From the NCBI GenBank assembly GCA_038380795.1, contig CM076263.1:11646709-11710708 (forward strand): a stretch of 64,000 nt of DNA, written 5' to 3'. This document shows, one piece after another, positions 13,851-26,772 of the stretch. Source of the DNA: Pyrocephalus nanus. Lineage: Eukaryota > Chordata > Aves > Passeriformes > Tyrannidae. The translations under genes and the position numbers were made by a program. A model generated the notes under the pieces. The model did no database searches, was not told the DNA's origin, and saw only the letters and a list, made by a program, of their open reading frames with translations. Each line of letters begins with the position of its first letter. Position 1 is the stretch's first letter.

Positions 13851-13980
13851 AAATAAGCTATTTACTATTATATATTATTATATAATATATATTATATAAT
13901 ATATAGTATATCTATTATTATACTATTATTACTATTATATTATAAATAAGCTATTTACTTATATAAATAAGCTATATACT
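13851..13980. repeat. AT-rich simple repeat with three 16-bp units
   Basis: The tract is almost pure A/T, built from imperfect TAT/ATT units with several self-complementary stretches (tataatatata). A 16-base unit, aaataagctatttact, occurs at 13851 and 13944, and with one change at 13965. The unit therefore brackets and ends the AT tract. It is likely an unstable minisatellite that formed by slippage, and the palindromic centre could form a cruciform. Confidence 0.8.
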
Positions 13981-16900
13981 ACAGGTCCACAATCACCTTA
14001 GTATGTTTTAAGGGACGAGGTATGTTTTACAAAAGATACTGAACTTCTCAATGTCACACTGAACAATGCATTAGATTCTCTCTCCTGGCACAAGGATCCT
14101 TGTTTTCATGACCAAAGCAGGAATTTCTCTATGGCTGGAAGTACCTGAAAGTTCCTGCAAAGGGACCAGGATAATAAAACACTACTTTTTACATAGATCC
14201 TTTAGGTACTAATAAACTTCTTGCCTTTTCCTACCTAGGTTTCTGTGGCCAAAACTACCCAGCCTTCACTGTTTAAATGGCACCTCTTCCTTCGTGAAGG
14301 ACTTTCCAAGATATTCTTCCTTCTCCGACTGAAAAGACCCTGCTTACCCAGATTCCCTAATTCACTTTGGTTCTGACTGGTCTGCCAACTCCCCCACCTT
14401 CTCTGTGCTTGTCTTGCAGTCCTGCTTTTCTACCCTCCCAAGTCTTCAGGTGATAATGCTGTGATAATGTCCATCTGCACTGGTGACCAAGCACAGCTCC
14501 TACAATGTTGCTCTCTTTTATCAAGAGTAAACCAAATAAGAAAAGGCAGAGGCTTAAGAAACCAGAGATTATTATAAAAACATACTAGCAAAGTTCAAAA
14601 AATGAGTTCAACAGAGGAGATTTTATTTAGAGGGATGTAAAAAGTGGCTTTCCAAGGCATAGATGCGAATTCAGTTTACTGGACTAGCACTTTCAACTAA
14701 TTACCATTTGTTTAGTAACACTGATGCATTGTAAAAACAAGGACTTCAGAAGAAGGTTAGAATTAGAGGAAAATAAATCCTAGGGAAAAATTCAAAGGTC
14801 CTAATTTCCTTTTCTTACAGAAGAACCCTCTGAAACTAATGGTTTGGTATATTTTCTGACTGGCCTTAGAGAAAAATCAGTAGCTTTATTTCACTTACGA
14901 ACATATTGATCATTTTTGTTCTCATTTCAAATTGTCCTTGTTTCTCTTATGCCCATGTACGTACACTAAAACAATAACTATAAAAATATTTTTCACATAT
15001 GTGCAGTTGTAACTGTATAAACAGCTGTGGTACTTGCAGGTACAAATACAAAAAGTGACAACACAAATGCTTTTGCATGAAGGACAAGGTTCCACTTTCC
15101 AGATGCCAACAGAGAGCAAGATTATTTTCTCCTGTTTCTATATTCTTTCCCTGGATACAGTTTGCATATGCTTCCTTTCCTCTTTTGCTTTCATTGCCAA
15201 GTTAAACAATCAAAATCATAAATGTCAGCCCAAACTTAACTATAAATCAGGTTTGACAGGACAGCTTCATTTTTCACCTTATTGCCCACACCCTAGGGAC
15301 AGTCCATCCATTACGCTTCTGAGACAGTCTGCCTTCTACACAAAGTCATCAGTGTAGTCTTTTGTCCATTGAGCTCCTCCAAAGAGCCAATTCACGGCAT
15401 GGGCAGGCTGTGGATCATCTCTGCCTGCAAGAAGGCTGCAGCAGAGACTGAAGTTCAGCAGTCATGATGCATGTCAAGTAAAATACAGACCCTTTGCTTT
15501 GTTCAGAAACTATGGGGACTGGCTGCAATTAGTCAGTGGAAAATTATTTTGCTAAGCATGACTGAATGAGGAGGCACAACAGGGATGAAGTACAGGACAA
15601 CCAAGACTATTCTGATGCCATCAGTTGGCAGAAGAACATTAGATGAGCACAGCTTTCTGCTCCCACTAGTGATTGTTTTGAGCTACAAAACGCTTTCAGA
15701 TGTAAGCCATTTCTCAGATCACAAGTGGTAAAAGTTATTTCCACATCTCTTGTCATCTCTTGTAGGCTTCTCCTCTTATTACAGAGCTCCTTTAGTTACC
15801 TATGCCACTAAAGTCTGGACTTCAGGTGATTCTGCATCAAATGCCATTTAAAATACCAAAGACAGAAATTCACAAGGGACATGACTGAATGTTTACTCGT
15901 TGAGTGTTTCTAAGGAGCAGAAATTACACCAGTTTTTCAACTGGTGTCTTCTATAATGATTTCTTCTTTGTTTCCACACTGTAGTTCTGGCCTATACAGC
16001 CTTAGAAACAGCCTAAAGGGATCACCTATATGTCACCAACTTACATGGCATTAAAGGTCAGATAGTACCTTAAGACACTCAATTTCCTATTCAGACACAA
16101 AAGGATGATGCTACTTATTTATCTGCCACAAAAGAGCTCCACTTACAATATAAACTTTTTCTGAATTGACAATATGTTTTGTTGAGATTTAAGCTCAGTG
16201 AGAGACTTCTCTTTTTTTGATCATCTTTTGGTAATCCTGGGACAGGAATTCGACCTGAAAAAGGGCAAATGTATATGTGATTTATTTAAATTTCTATATA
16301 ATTTCCTGAAACTAAGGAAAGAAACCCCTTACATTATATAAAATTATTAAGAATATTATTTTCAAATTAGAGGTTGATAGTATTTTTTTAAAATAGTGGA
16401 AATTACTTGAAGTACATATCATTTAGGATCTCCTGGAGCAACTAAGTTTCAGTGTTCCAGCAGACTTTATGTTGCTTTTATCACTTTGCATGACATTCCT
16501 TTGCAGATTGTTGATATCTATTATAGCTACTTCTTGTTTAATTAAAATAACAAGAAGAATTAACTCAAAAGAGACTCCTTTGCATTTTCAGTACTTAATA
16601 GAAAGGCAAAGAGGAAAAGAGAGACACCTGCACACATAAATCCCTGCTACACTGACCATTTATGACAATCTGAAGTTTGTACCTTGATGTACAATACCAG
16701 AAACACCCAGAAAAACTGAACTATCCCCTCTAGTCTTAAAGCATCTGGTATCAGTTTTGATAGATAAGCTGCTATATGTTGCAACATGTATTTCCAAAAT
16801 TAAAATTGGCAAAGTAATAGGAAGAGAGTCCTAAGAGGGAGTGCTTGCATGCAAATAAATGACTGTCTGGGGCACGGGGTGATTCAAGGACCTATCTTTA

Positions 16901-18412
16901 AAAATGGACACTATTTAGTCTGTATAATATGCATGTATATATGAACAGTAGCAAATTTATCCTTCAGCTGTCGGTGACAGGATAGCTTGTTACGGTTCAG
17001 AGGGCTTTATAAAGTCAGTGATGCCATCCTCTTTGGTACATCAGATAAAAACATCTCCTGTCAGTAAACAATATTCTATTGATCTGCAATGGCTTCTGAG
17101 TAGATATGGTCTTCACCACAGTTCAGAGTTTCAAGTGCTGCCTGTCAACTTCAGAATTATTAGTTTACTAAGTGGAAGGAGATATCCTCTAACTTTCCTA
17201 AGACACTCAGAGGCCCCAGTCTTGGTGGTAACTTTCACTCGAGTGGTTGATTCCTGTTAAAATTCTGCAAGAGCTTGAGAGAGTGTTCAGTGCAGAAAGA
17301 AGTGATGTGTCATCTCTGTTCTGCTTTACTGCATCTCCCTCTGCTAATTTCTATCCTCTGTACCTTCATTTGCAAACTAAGTAAAAACATCCCAAGATTT
17401 TTATTACCAAAGGGACCATTACATTAAGCCCAGCAATTTGCGTTTGACCAAGCTTATCTTCCACGCAATTAATTACATAATGCAATTTTATTCAACATCC
17501 TCTAAGATCTATGGGTGAAACAGTATATATAAGCTCTATTGTAGTTATGGAAAGAAATCTATTAAATGAAGAAAGAAAGACTTTTACTGAAATTCCTTGC
17601 TGATGTCATCTCTCTTAACTCATTAGCATTTTATTTGAAGTCCTACAGAGCTAAATGCCTTTTTGAACACAAGGGTATAGAGAATTTGGTTACTGAATGA
17701 GGGAGGTCTGTGGCCAACAAATATTAAAAAACTAGTTTTATAAAAATTTGAATTATTGCAGACTGAATATTAGATAGTAATTTTTCAGATATAATCGTCT
17801 TGTTCCATCATGTTCTTCAGAGGAATTGACAATTGAATAATTTCCTTTTGTGACTATCCAGTTTATTGTCAATGTAGTATTAGTTAACAACAAAATGTTT
17901 ATTTTCATAATTTCTTATTCTCATATATTTGATGAAAAAAAACAGAACCCTTTTTTCTCATCAAGGATCTAGAAGTCAGCTGGACATCCAATTAAATCAC
18001 CAAGTGTATGAAGACAGGCCCATTCCCAAGTTCTGATTCTGAAACTCTCCCATGTGATTCATTCTACAGTAATAAATGTTCCATTCAACCATAATTTTAG
18101 TGAATTAGTTGCTGCTTATTTTCTCTTACCTGCTTTGAAGAAGTCATGGTCTAATAAGTGCTTTAGAATCTCCATAATATCTTCAACATTAATTAATTTT
18201 ATTTTCTCTTTGGTTTGAAACTAGATAAGATCCAGATTCTTTCATTCTTCATTATGAATGCCACTTGAGTCATATATCCAAATAAAATTTTGCTTAGCTG
18301 GGAGAAAACTAGGGGAACAGGAAGTTCCAAAAAGTCTTTTCCAGCTTATGTTGTAACTTTAGATGTTTTTGATTGAGATGGCTTACATTTCTCTATCAGC
18401 TCCTTTCAATCC

Positions 18413-18431
18413 TTTTTTTTTTTTTTTTTTT
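18413..18431. repeat. poly-T run followed by purine-rich tract
   Basis: A run of 19 T is followed shortly by an agaagaaggaagaagaaaaa purine stretch. This is simple sequence. It may be the reverse-strand poly-A of an old retroposed sequence, but no body is recognisable. Confidence 0.75.
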
Positions 18432-18684
18432 CTGCAAGAGAGAAGAAGGAAGAAGAAAAAAATACTGAGTTCAAAGTAGAATCTCCCTATTTTTTATACC
18501 TCAGAGGTAATAAGCAAGCCAACAGTCTGATGGGATATAATGCATCAGTATCAGCTTATAATTTTTTGTCAGGATACCTTAGCATGCTATCATAGGTGAT
18601 GAATTTTCCCTGAGCTATTTAAAATAGCAGGTTTATATCAAGTTACACTTTGATTTAGCAAAACCAGGCAGAATACTATAGCAG

Positions 18685-18775
18685 CATATTGATATTATTG
18701 ATATATATTGATTTTACTTAGTAAGTCAAGATATATTTGATATAGAGCATATATATTGATATAAATATATAATTT
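18685..18775. repeat. degenerate TTGATATA-type AT repeat
   Basis: Short imperfect units related to ttgatata recur several times over about 90 bases. This looks like a decayed microsatellite. Confidence 0.5.
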
Positions 18776-21700
18776 TATTAGTGTAACTTATTAAGTAGGA
18801 AAATAACTATCCACAGGAAGAACTATTGAAACAAACAAATAAAAACTGATAAGCTTAAACTGTTTCTCAGAGCTTAATTACCTCAGGGGCAGACTGATGA
18901 AAGAGGATCTGAGAAACTCCAAAAAATGCAATAAACACTGTGGAACATTTTGCAAATGATTGAAATAATCACTTGGTCAGGACTCCCAGGCACTCCCAGT
19001 CCAGATCTCACACTGCTTCTGGTTTCAGGGGCTGGATGGAATGTGCAAGTTCACTGTTGACCACCTCAGGGTCCAGGGAAAAGAGTAAATGATGTGTGTC
19101 ACTCATGAAAATCAAACAGCATCAAACAACCAAACAATACTGCAGTCTCTTTGGCAGTATCTTTATACAGGAACCAAGGCTTTTGTGTAATGTCATTGAT
19201 TTTGGTGGAAGTAAGCCAGTTTTGACTTACTGAGGATTTGGTCTGATATGGCCTTTATAGGGCTACGGAAATAATAAAAAAAAAAAAATTATACGTTTCC
19301 ACTACCCAGCTCTAGATTATATTCCCTGATCATTGTGGAAGAAAGGAATATACATTTCCATGCTGTCTTTGTACCCGCATTGTTAAACAATCTATAGAAG
19401 ATTATAATAGTGCAACAACCCTTGCATTTTGGAAAAATAAGTTCACCCTAGCTGAAATGAAAAACAGGGAAATTGTGCAAATATTGCTAGGAAAGCCCAA
19501 CAATAAGATGTTGTCTCCAGTCAAGCTGGAGAGTGTCGGCACTGCAAGGTGCCAAGGCTATGTATTGTTAGAAATTGCTCCCGTGGTCTGTGTTCCCACC
19601 TGTGAACGCCTTGTGGGAGTTCCTGCTCACCGCATTGTCTTTTAGAACGTCAGCGTGAACGATTCAGAGTGTTGTTTTCAGCAAATAATTTTCAGGACCT
19701 GAGCCAACTCCTACCCTTTGCATCTGTGTCCGTTTTCCCTGAGGGTGTCAGATCCTTTCTGCAGCAAACATCTCCACTATTACTCTTGAAACAAGCTTGT
19801 AAAGCTAGTAGGCGCGGCAGCTTCTCGGATCACCCCTGAGGAGGATGTTATCCTAAGTCAAGTGTTGGGAATGAGTTTTTTCACAGTGAAATAAAACAGT
19901 AGCGTTTTCACTGGTGTCGCACAGGCTGCTTTGTTTTGGTCCTTGTAGCTCTATGCTATAGAAGTAAAAACCATGAACTCAGAAATTAAAAATACATCGT
20001 AGAGGAAGCTGAATCACTTTGTTTTGTACTACAGGCCAGTGTAACATATTTGCATTCATTTTTCAGTGTTATTGAAGCTTTTCTTTTCAATGCCCTCTTC
20101 TTTGAAATTCTCTGATTGCTCTCATTTTGCCTCAAGTGCTTGGAAAAATCTCACTTTCCATGGAGAAGGCGAGGAGGTTGGTAGGAAAAGGGCTATTTCT
20201 ATTCTGGTTTGCAAAAGGCTTTTAGGAGAGAAGAGCCTGCCACTTCCACACAAACCTCTATGGGAAAGTGCAGGGTGGCTGCAATCACAGAAAAACACAC
20301 ACTGTGTTGCCTCTTTGAAGCTCTGCAATTTTTGTCACTGTTCTCTTCATCCTGGTGTACCTCTCTGTTTTCAAGCCTGCAGGAAACATAACACTTAACC
20401 CCATAAAAGCATTCTGTATTGCCTATTTCAAAGCGGATCACTGTAGTAGTTCTCCAGTTTCAGGACCCACAGATATTTTTCCCTCTGGAGAACAGGTATC
20501 CCCCAGCAGGCTGGCAAATCTTTCCCATCTAGGATCTTCTAGAGTTTAATAATTTCTGAATCTTACAGTAATTTCCAATGTGCCTATCCATCTCTCAATA
20601 CATATGTTTTACTCCATCTCTTTACAATAAAAATGCACATAAATATATTCATATATTTATTTATATAATAATAAGACTATATGGGGAGTACATTATGCCA
20701 CAGTAACCACTCCTTGGAAAATAATTTTTACATTAAATAGGAAGAAAGAAGAAGCAAAGCAAGAAGGAGCATAAAAGTAGAAAAAAATAACAGGAACAGA
20801 AAAAAATGCTTCTATTATGAATAAAAGACCAAACCAGTAAAGTCTATACATAAATTATTCTTCCTTTAACTTGTCATATATACAGTGTTTTCTCATACAA
20901 AATAGTTTCACTTAATGTTGTGATCTTCTATTCTAGACTTCTTTCTGATTTCCAGTACCTTAATATTTTCTACAACTAATGCTTATACCTATCCTTGTTG
21001 GATATTGAAGTGACATCAATTACACCTGCTGTAAACTCAAAACAACCATCCTCTTTTCTTCTGAAGCTCTCACTTTATTCTTCACATTCTTGCTGCAGGA
21101 AACTCTTACACTCCTAAGAACCCGACTTTGCAAAGACTATCCTGATAGGTTTGTTTGTAGCGGAGACTTTAATCTAGCAAAGTAAAATACATACAGCCTA
21201 TTATCAATAAGTTAAAGTACATGGACTCAAATATGTACATCTGTTTCCACTGAATTAGATCTTGCAGTATTGTGTTAATACTCAGGACATTATTGCATAG
21301 ATATTTTTATTTTTCTCCAAAATTCAAATGCCCAAATTGCACATGACTGTTCTTTTGAAAATGTGACCCTGACCTCAAGTGTGTATTGACAGTATTTCAA
21401 AGTTCTTTTTATCAGAGTTCCATAACAGAGTGTAGTACTTACTACTGGTAGTGTCACTCTTGCAAGTATATTTGTTCTGATGAATCTAGAGTTCTCAATT
21501 TTGAGCTATATAAAGCTATATAAAAAGACATCTTAAAAGGTAAAAATTACTTTCTTTATTAGGCTCACAAAAACTAGCGGACTGAAACAACTAGCAGATT
21601 TTTCCTGTTTCTCCTAAAGTAATTTATTTTTAAATACATCTTTATTTACATGACCAACAGCTGCATCAAGTATTTGAAGTCCATGTTCTCCTACATACTA

Positions 21701-23150
21701 ACTCTTTATTAGCAGTATTGAGATAGTTCCAAGGTAACACTGAGGGTTAATCTGTTTAAAAATAGTTTCTGTATCATTCCACTAAAAAGAGCAGGAGTGC
21801 AAAATAACTCTTTCCAGCCCCACCCACAAAAAGGCTGCAATTCTGCTTGATATTTTCATGAGCCACCTGAGTCAGGGACAACTCCTGAGCCGTTCTTTCC
21901 TCTCTTTCCTCTGCTCACCTGTAAAAAACAACCTAGCTTCAACCCAAGGATTTGGTACCCTAAGAAAGGCCCTTTGCCTTCATTGCCATGGGTAGAAAGA
22001 AACAAATTCCAGTCATTTTTTGACTCTCAAGAAATCAAAATCATTAATTAGGTCAATTTTTTCAAAAAAAAGTCAATTATGTATTTGAAATAGTAAATAA
22101 ACCAAAATATTATTCCACTTTTCCTTTATAAAAATCCCATTTCTTTTCTCCTAAAGCATGTGATTTTGCTCTGATAATCAGAGAGGGAAAAATATATTGT
22201 CTGCGAAAAAGACTCAGAGAAGCTTGTGAATATTTTGTCTCCAAAATCTGAGTATTAATCTAAATAATCCTATAGAAAAGCCTATTAGTATCAACCAGGA
22301 TGTTTAAATACCTTTCAATTTCCCTCTTAACAGGATTATCTATCAAGATTACCTTTTATCTCTTTCATTATTCACTCTGGTGATGAAACTGCCTTCCTCT
22401 CCTATCACAAATGACTTGCAAATATCCGGGCTGGTCAGTGGTGATCACAGCATGACATTCCATTGTCTGGAGATGGCAGCAGTGTCTGAGAGCAGAAATT
22501 TCACTGCAAACTGCCCCAAGTACAGCATATTAAGGTATTGCCTTTGTGGAGGGATGGTGGACATAGTAGGCTACTTACCATTTAAATAAATGTTGAATTA
22601 CTTAAAGGTTTAAAATTTATTAACATTTAATTTACAAAATGACAGGAGTGTGTTATATGTATATACACACTGGTACAAGAATACACTATGGTTGTGAAAA
22701 ATAAAAAGCAGCAGTTGATACCTCTTCTGTAGAAACAATATGTTATTTCTGCGGATGCTCCCGGTGCTTTGTGCTATTTTTTCAAACACTTTAACCATGA
22801 AAATCTACAGGATGCATGTAATATATTCAAAATACAGAAAAGCTTCCCCACCCTGCTGTCATGGCATCCAGAGGGAAGGCATCGGGCAACGAATGACCTT
22901 CCTCAAGAACATTTGCATTTTTTAATAAGCAGTTAAAAAATAAGGAGAAAAATTAAGTTGGTACTTCTGAAATGCAAACTTGAGAAAGAGAAGTGATCCC
23001 ACATTCAAACACTTCTGTCAAGAGAAAGTGATAGAGTATTTGCAATGAGTACTTTATAGTTCAGAATAAAGTCTGTATGTTCTTCCACTGAATGTTCTCC
23101 ACCACAGTGTAGATCCCATTTAAATAAATGGAAAATGATACTTTCATCTT

Positions 23151-23191
23151 AAAAAAAAAAAAAAAAAAAAAAAGAGAGAGAGAGAGAGAGA
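23151..23191 (+). repeat. A(23) plus (GA)n compound microsatellite
   Basis: A run of about 23 A at 23151-23173 passes directly into a (GA)n run of about nine units. The layout of a poly-A run with a dinucleotide tail is typical of slippage at an old poly-A tail, but no retroposon body is recognisable upstream. Confidence 0.9.
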
Positions 23192-24412
23192 AACAAGAGG
23201 CAATAAATCTTGCTGGCTACCACATATCTCAGTAACATCAGATATGTCTGTAGATATTGTAATATATATATACAATTATACTGTCATATACAGTAGACAG
23301 TGTAGATACTGTAAACAAAGGCAAAACTCGGTATTGAAAGTATGACTTTGATCTGAGCAGCACCCTGACATGAAAACAGCCTTCATGTTCGTGAGGAATG
23401 GGTCACTGCTGTAAATGTACTCCAGTTATAATTCTAAAAGCACATTTATAACACAGAAACTAGCAAGTCAGACTGACTTCCTTCATCCTGGCCAGAAGAG
23501 TACAAACAAAAACTATAATATGTTATTTGCAGCACACTCTAAGAACAGACATCTTTATTCCAGTGATAGAGTAGTTTTCCAAGTTTTATTGTCAGAAGGA
23601 ATAACAATCCATGAGAGAAATCAGACCAATAAATCTTAATTGTTTATTGTTGCAGAAATTTTCTGACTTATCTCTCTAAATCTGATGGAATTTAAGTGAT
23701 TAGTGAGTTTAACATAGACTTAACAACAATTTCTGGGAATGGTGAAATGTGAATGCTACTTTGTACAGAATACCATCATAGTAAGTAATTTCATCTCATG
23801 AATCCCAGCACATTTCTCTGCTTCCAGCTGCTTGGAAAATTTTCTGTTGAGCAACTATCTACAATTTCTCTCTAAAGAGCTTCAGATTAGTTCATTACAT
23901 GGTTTTCCTTTAAGATTTTGAAATTTTGCTCTAAAAACTTGGGGGTCTTGAGCTATGGTACCTTCAGAATTCTGTTCAAGTAGCTCCTTGCTCTCAATAT
24001 TTGTTGTTCATCAAAAATACGCCTCACAAGTTCCTACCAGTGCTCACTTTTCAGATTTAACAATCAATTATGTAATTGTATTATCATTTTCTGAAGTGTA
24101 GAGTGTGCCTTACATGAGTATAATGGAACTCCAGTGACTTCAGATCCAAGAATCTGCTTGAAAACCAAACAATTGTCATTTTTTGTCTTTCAATCTTTCT
24201 TAAACATTTATTCAGTGCTCTGTAAACAGAAACAATTGGACAATGTTACAAGAAGAAGTTCTGTATAGCGTGTACTTACACTGACTAAGGATATAGGATT
24301 AATTTAGAAAGATTCATTAGAAACTGCTGTTGTTAATTTTTAAAAAATTTAAAAAAATTTCTTCCAGCATTTCTCTTCCTCACCTGTTTCAGTCTGTAAA
24401 GCCAGTCCAAAG

Positions 24413-24470
24413 AATTTTGAGGGACACTCTTACTTTTAGCAAATTTTGAGGGAAACATTTAGTTTTAGCA
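24413..24470. repeat. two-copy 29-bp tandem duplication
   Basis: Two adjacent 29-base units begin at 24413 and 24442. Both run from aattttgaggga to ttttagca and agree at 25 of 29 positions by hand comparison. It is an isolated, moderately old tandem duplication. Confidence 0.8.
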
Positions 24471-26552
24471 AATGAAGGATAAATTAAATAAGTTTTTAGG
24501 CATCATGAAGCTCTTACAACCTCTCATTTTCCATGTGTACCATACACTTCACCTTTTTCCTGTGCCTTTTCTTACTAAACAAGTCTCAAATTAATCTCAT
24601 TCAGACCTATCCGGACTGTATCCTCTCCTCTTCACTGACAAGCTCTTTTCTTTCATACTTACCAGAGCATTACATAGCCCACCACTGTCACCATGTTCAT
24701 CACAAATCAAGAACACACTATTTGCATTCTCTCTGAAAGGCCCAGATCTGTGTGCCTTACTACTCAGGTTGTAGTGAAGGAAAGTCACATAAACAGAAAA
24801 GAGAAGTGCCGTCTTTTCATGTTTGGTTTGCGTTTTTTTTAGTATAAAATTTACGCTGTCAAAAAATTTTGCTGAGCAATTTTTAACAGGTAATGCTAAA
24901 AATTAAGGACCTTACTCCAGCCTATAATAATTCTTAGCTTATCTGCTTTTATCGTAATGATTGTCCAGTAATCCAGCAGCATATTTGTTTAACAACAATC
25001 TCACTATCTTGGCAAACACAGAGATGTTTTCATTTCTTCCTGCCATACAAAAATAATGTAATTAGTTTCTCAGTGCTATGTAAAAATTCAGTAATTCATA
25101 ATTCTTATTATATTCTATTGGAATCCTTGTTGATACAAGAAACCATCAGTAATGTATCTTGATTCAAATGAGTCATCCTGTCTTTAAAACTCTTTTTTTT
25201 TTTTTAATCCTGTACAGGGCAATTAGGCAGATTATAGATCTGTTGGCTAATACTCGGATAATACTGTATGCTTCAACTTGCTGCCACAGCCTTTCCACTC
25301 AAAAGTGAAGGATCTCCTCATTGAAGTCAAGTCAAATCCCTTTGAGAAACAGATGTCTTTTTGTCACTGTATAAAACAACTTTTTTAATTTTGGGTAACT
25401 CTAATCTTTCAATTTCTGCTTATTTTTTGTGGTTGGATGCCTTTCTGGAAATGCAGGCTATAACTTTATTCATGGAAACACGCGTAATGATGTACACCAG
25501 CTGACAGTGCTACGGATTTTCCTATGTTCCATTAGTAAGCTGTGTTTACTAAGAGAAAATAAAGTCTGTATCCTATATTCATTTTATAAGCTCTCAAATT
25601 ATTTATAATCTACTATTTAAACTTAGATTGCCTTTTTACAGTGTGACTTCTGAATAAAGGAAAATTATTTGCCTTTTGATATAATAGGAATTTATTAAGG
25701 AGATGATCTTATCAAAACAGGTTGCCATTAATTTATGAGCTTCTTCTATCCCTAACTTAAATACCACTCTTTAAAAGAAACAGTGACTTAATATAAAGTG
25801 TATTTTAATCATGCCATCTAATTACAAGGAAAAGTAAATCACTTAAAAACTATATGTAAGACGTCTTTGCTATGGTGTAACAGAAAAGAGTAAGTAGCAA
25901 TAAAATAGGATAGTCCTATTTTGACAAACTAATAGAGTACATGGGACTCATAGAATGCTTCTCCCGCTGGGATGCACGACAAAGGCAGAATCTTTCAAAG
26001 TTGTTACAGGGAAATTCAAAAATACTTTGGTTAATAATTTAAATTCTTCATATAAAAACTTTGAAACTGCCTTTGTCCTTATATGTATTCTTTGAAAGCA
26101 ATTTCTTTTGTACTTGTAGAAGTCTCAGAGATGCATACATGCATGGGCTCCTGTTAAGTTCTAGAAATTTACATCAATAGCTGCTTCAGAGCAATAAAGC
26201 TTCATCACTGAAAATGGCTGAGTACAGCTCAGGGACATCTACAGGGAAATGACAGCTTTACAGAGACCATAATACAGTCCAAGAATTAAAGAAATGGTGA
26301 TACCCTTTTAAAAGTATGATTTCAAATTCAGTGTTAATGTATATTACACCTTCAATTTAGATCCTCTGCTCAGAGGCTCCATATTTTATTGCATTTTATT
26401 GCAAAGGCCCTCTGCTTTTCAAATAGTAGTCCAGGATGTCCCACATCGTCCCACATAAGTGCACTATGAGCATTTAGATGCAATTTCTTTTGATTTTTGG
26501 AATTGAGCATCTCCCATGAATATTGTTAAACATTTTTTTTCTGTGATTAATG
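24471..26552. other. AT-rich intergenic DNA, no gene recognised
   Basis: There are only very short frames and no recognisable family. Small direct repeats (attttattgc twice near 26384-26402, gtcccacat twice near 26437) are the only structure seen. Confidence 0.55.
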
Positions 26553-26772
26553 TTTGGAGGCTCAGATTATTTATTAGAATTTTTTTTTCCACTGAAATAG
26601 CAGTTAGGCATTGGAATAAGTTGTCCAGGGAGGTGGTAGAATTACCATTGCTGGAAGCTTTCAAGACATATCTGGATATGGCACTTCGGGATCTGGTTTA
26701 GGGGTGACTATGGTGGTGCTCAATGATCTTGAAGGTCTCTTGTAACCTGGATGATTTTTTGATTCTGTGATA
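26553..26772 (+). mobile_element. CR1 LINE fragment, 3' end, plus strand
   Basis: This is a truncated CR1 3' end. The block ggcattggaataagttgtccagggaggtgg, then ggaagctttcaagacat...ctggatatggcacttcggga, then ggtttag...gatcttgaaggtctcttgtaacctg, matches the order of the CR1 consensus up to the terminal gattctgtga. Translation gives an HWNKLSREVVELP-like remnant of the reverse-transcriptase ORF C-terminus, with the upstream sequence decayed. It is inactive. Confidence 0.9.

Larger units (their letters stand above)
13981..24412. other. AT-rich intergenic DNA with minor simple repeats
   Basis: No frame exceeds about 110 codons and none is recognisable. Minor tracts include a T19 run at 18413-18431, degenerate TTGATATA-like repeats at about 18685-18770, an A-run near 19275-19288 and AT repeats at about 20640-20685. 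The A/GA tract at 23151-23191 is listed separately. No CR1 copy, tRNA or coding exon is evident. Confidence 0.5.

Noticed and set aside
26516..26701. 61-codon plus-strand frame with an HWNKLSRE-like stretch
   Set aside because: The same CR1 ORF remnant in another truncated copy.
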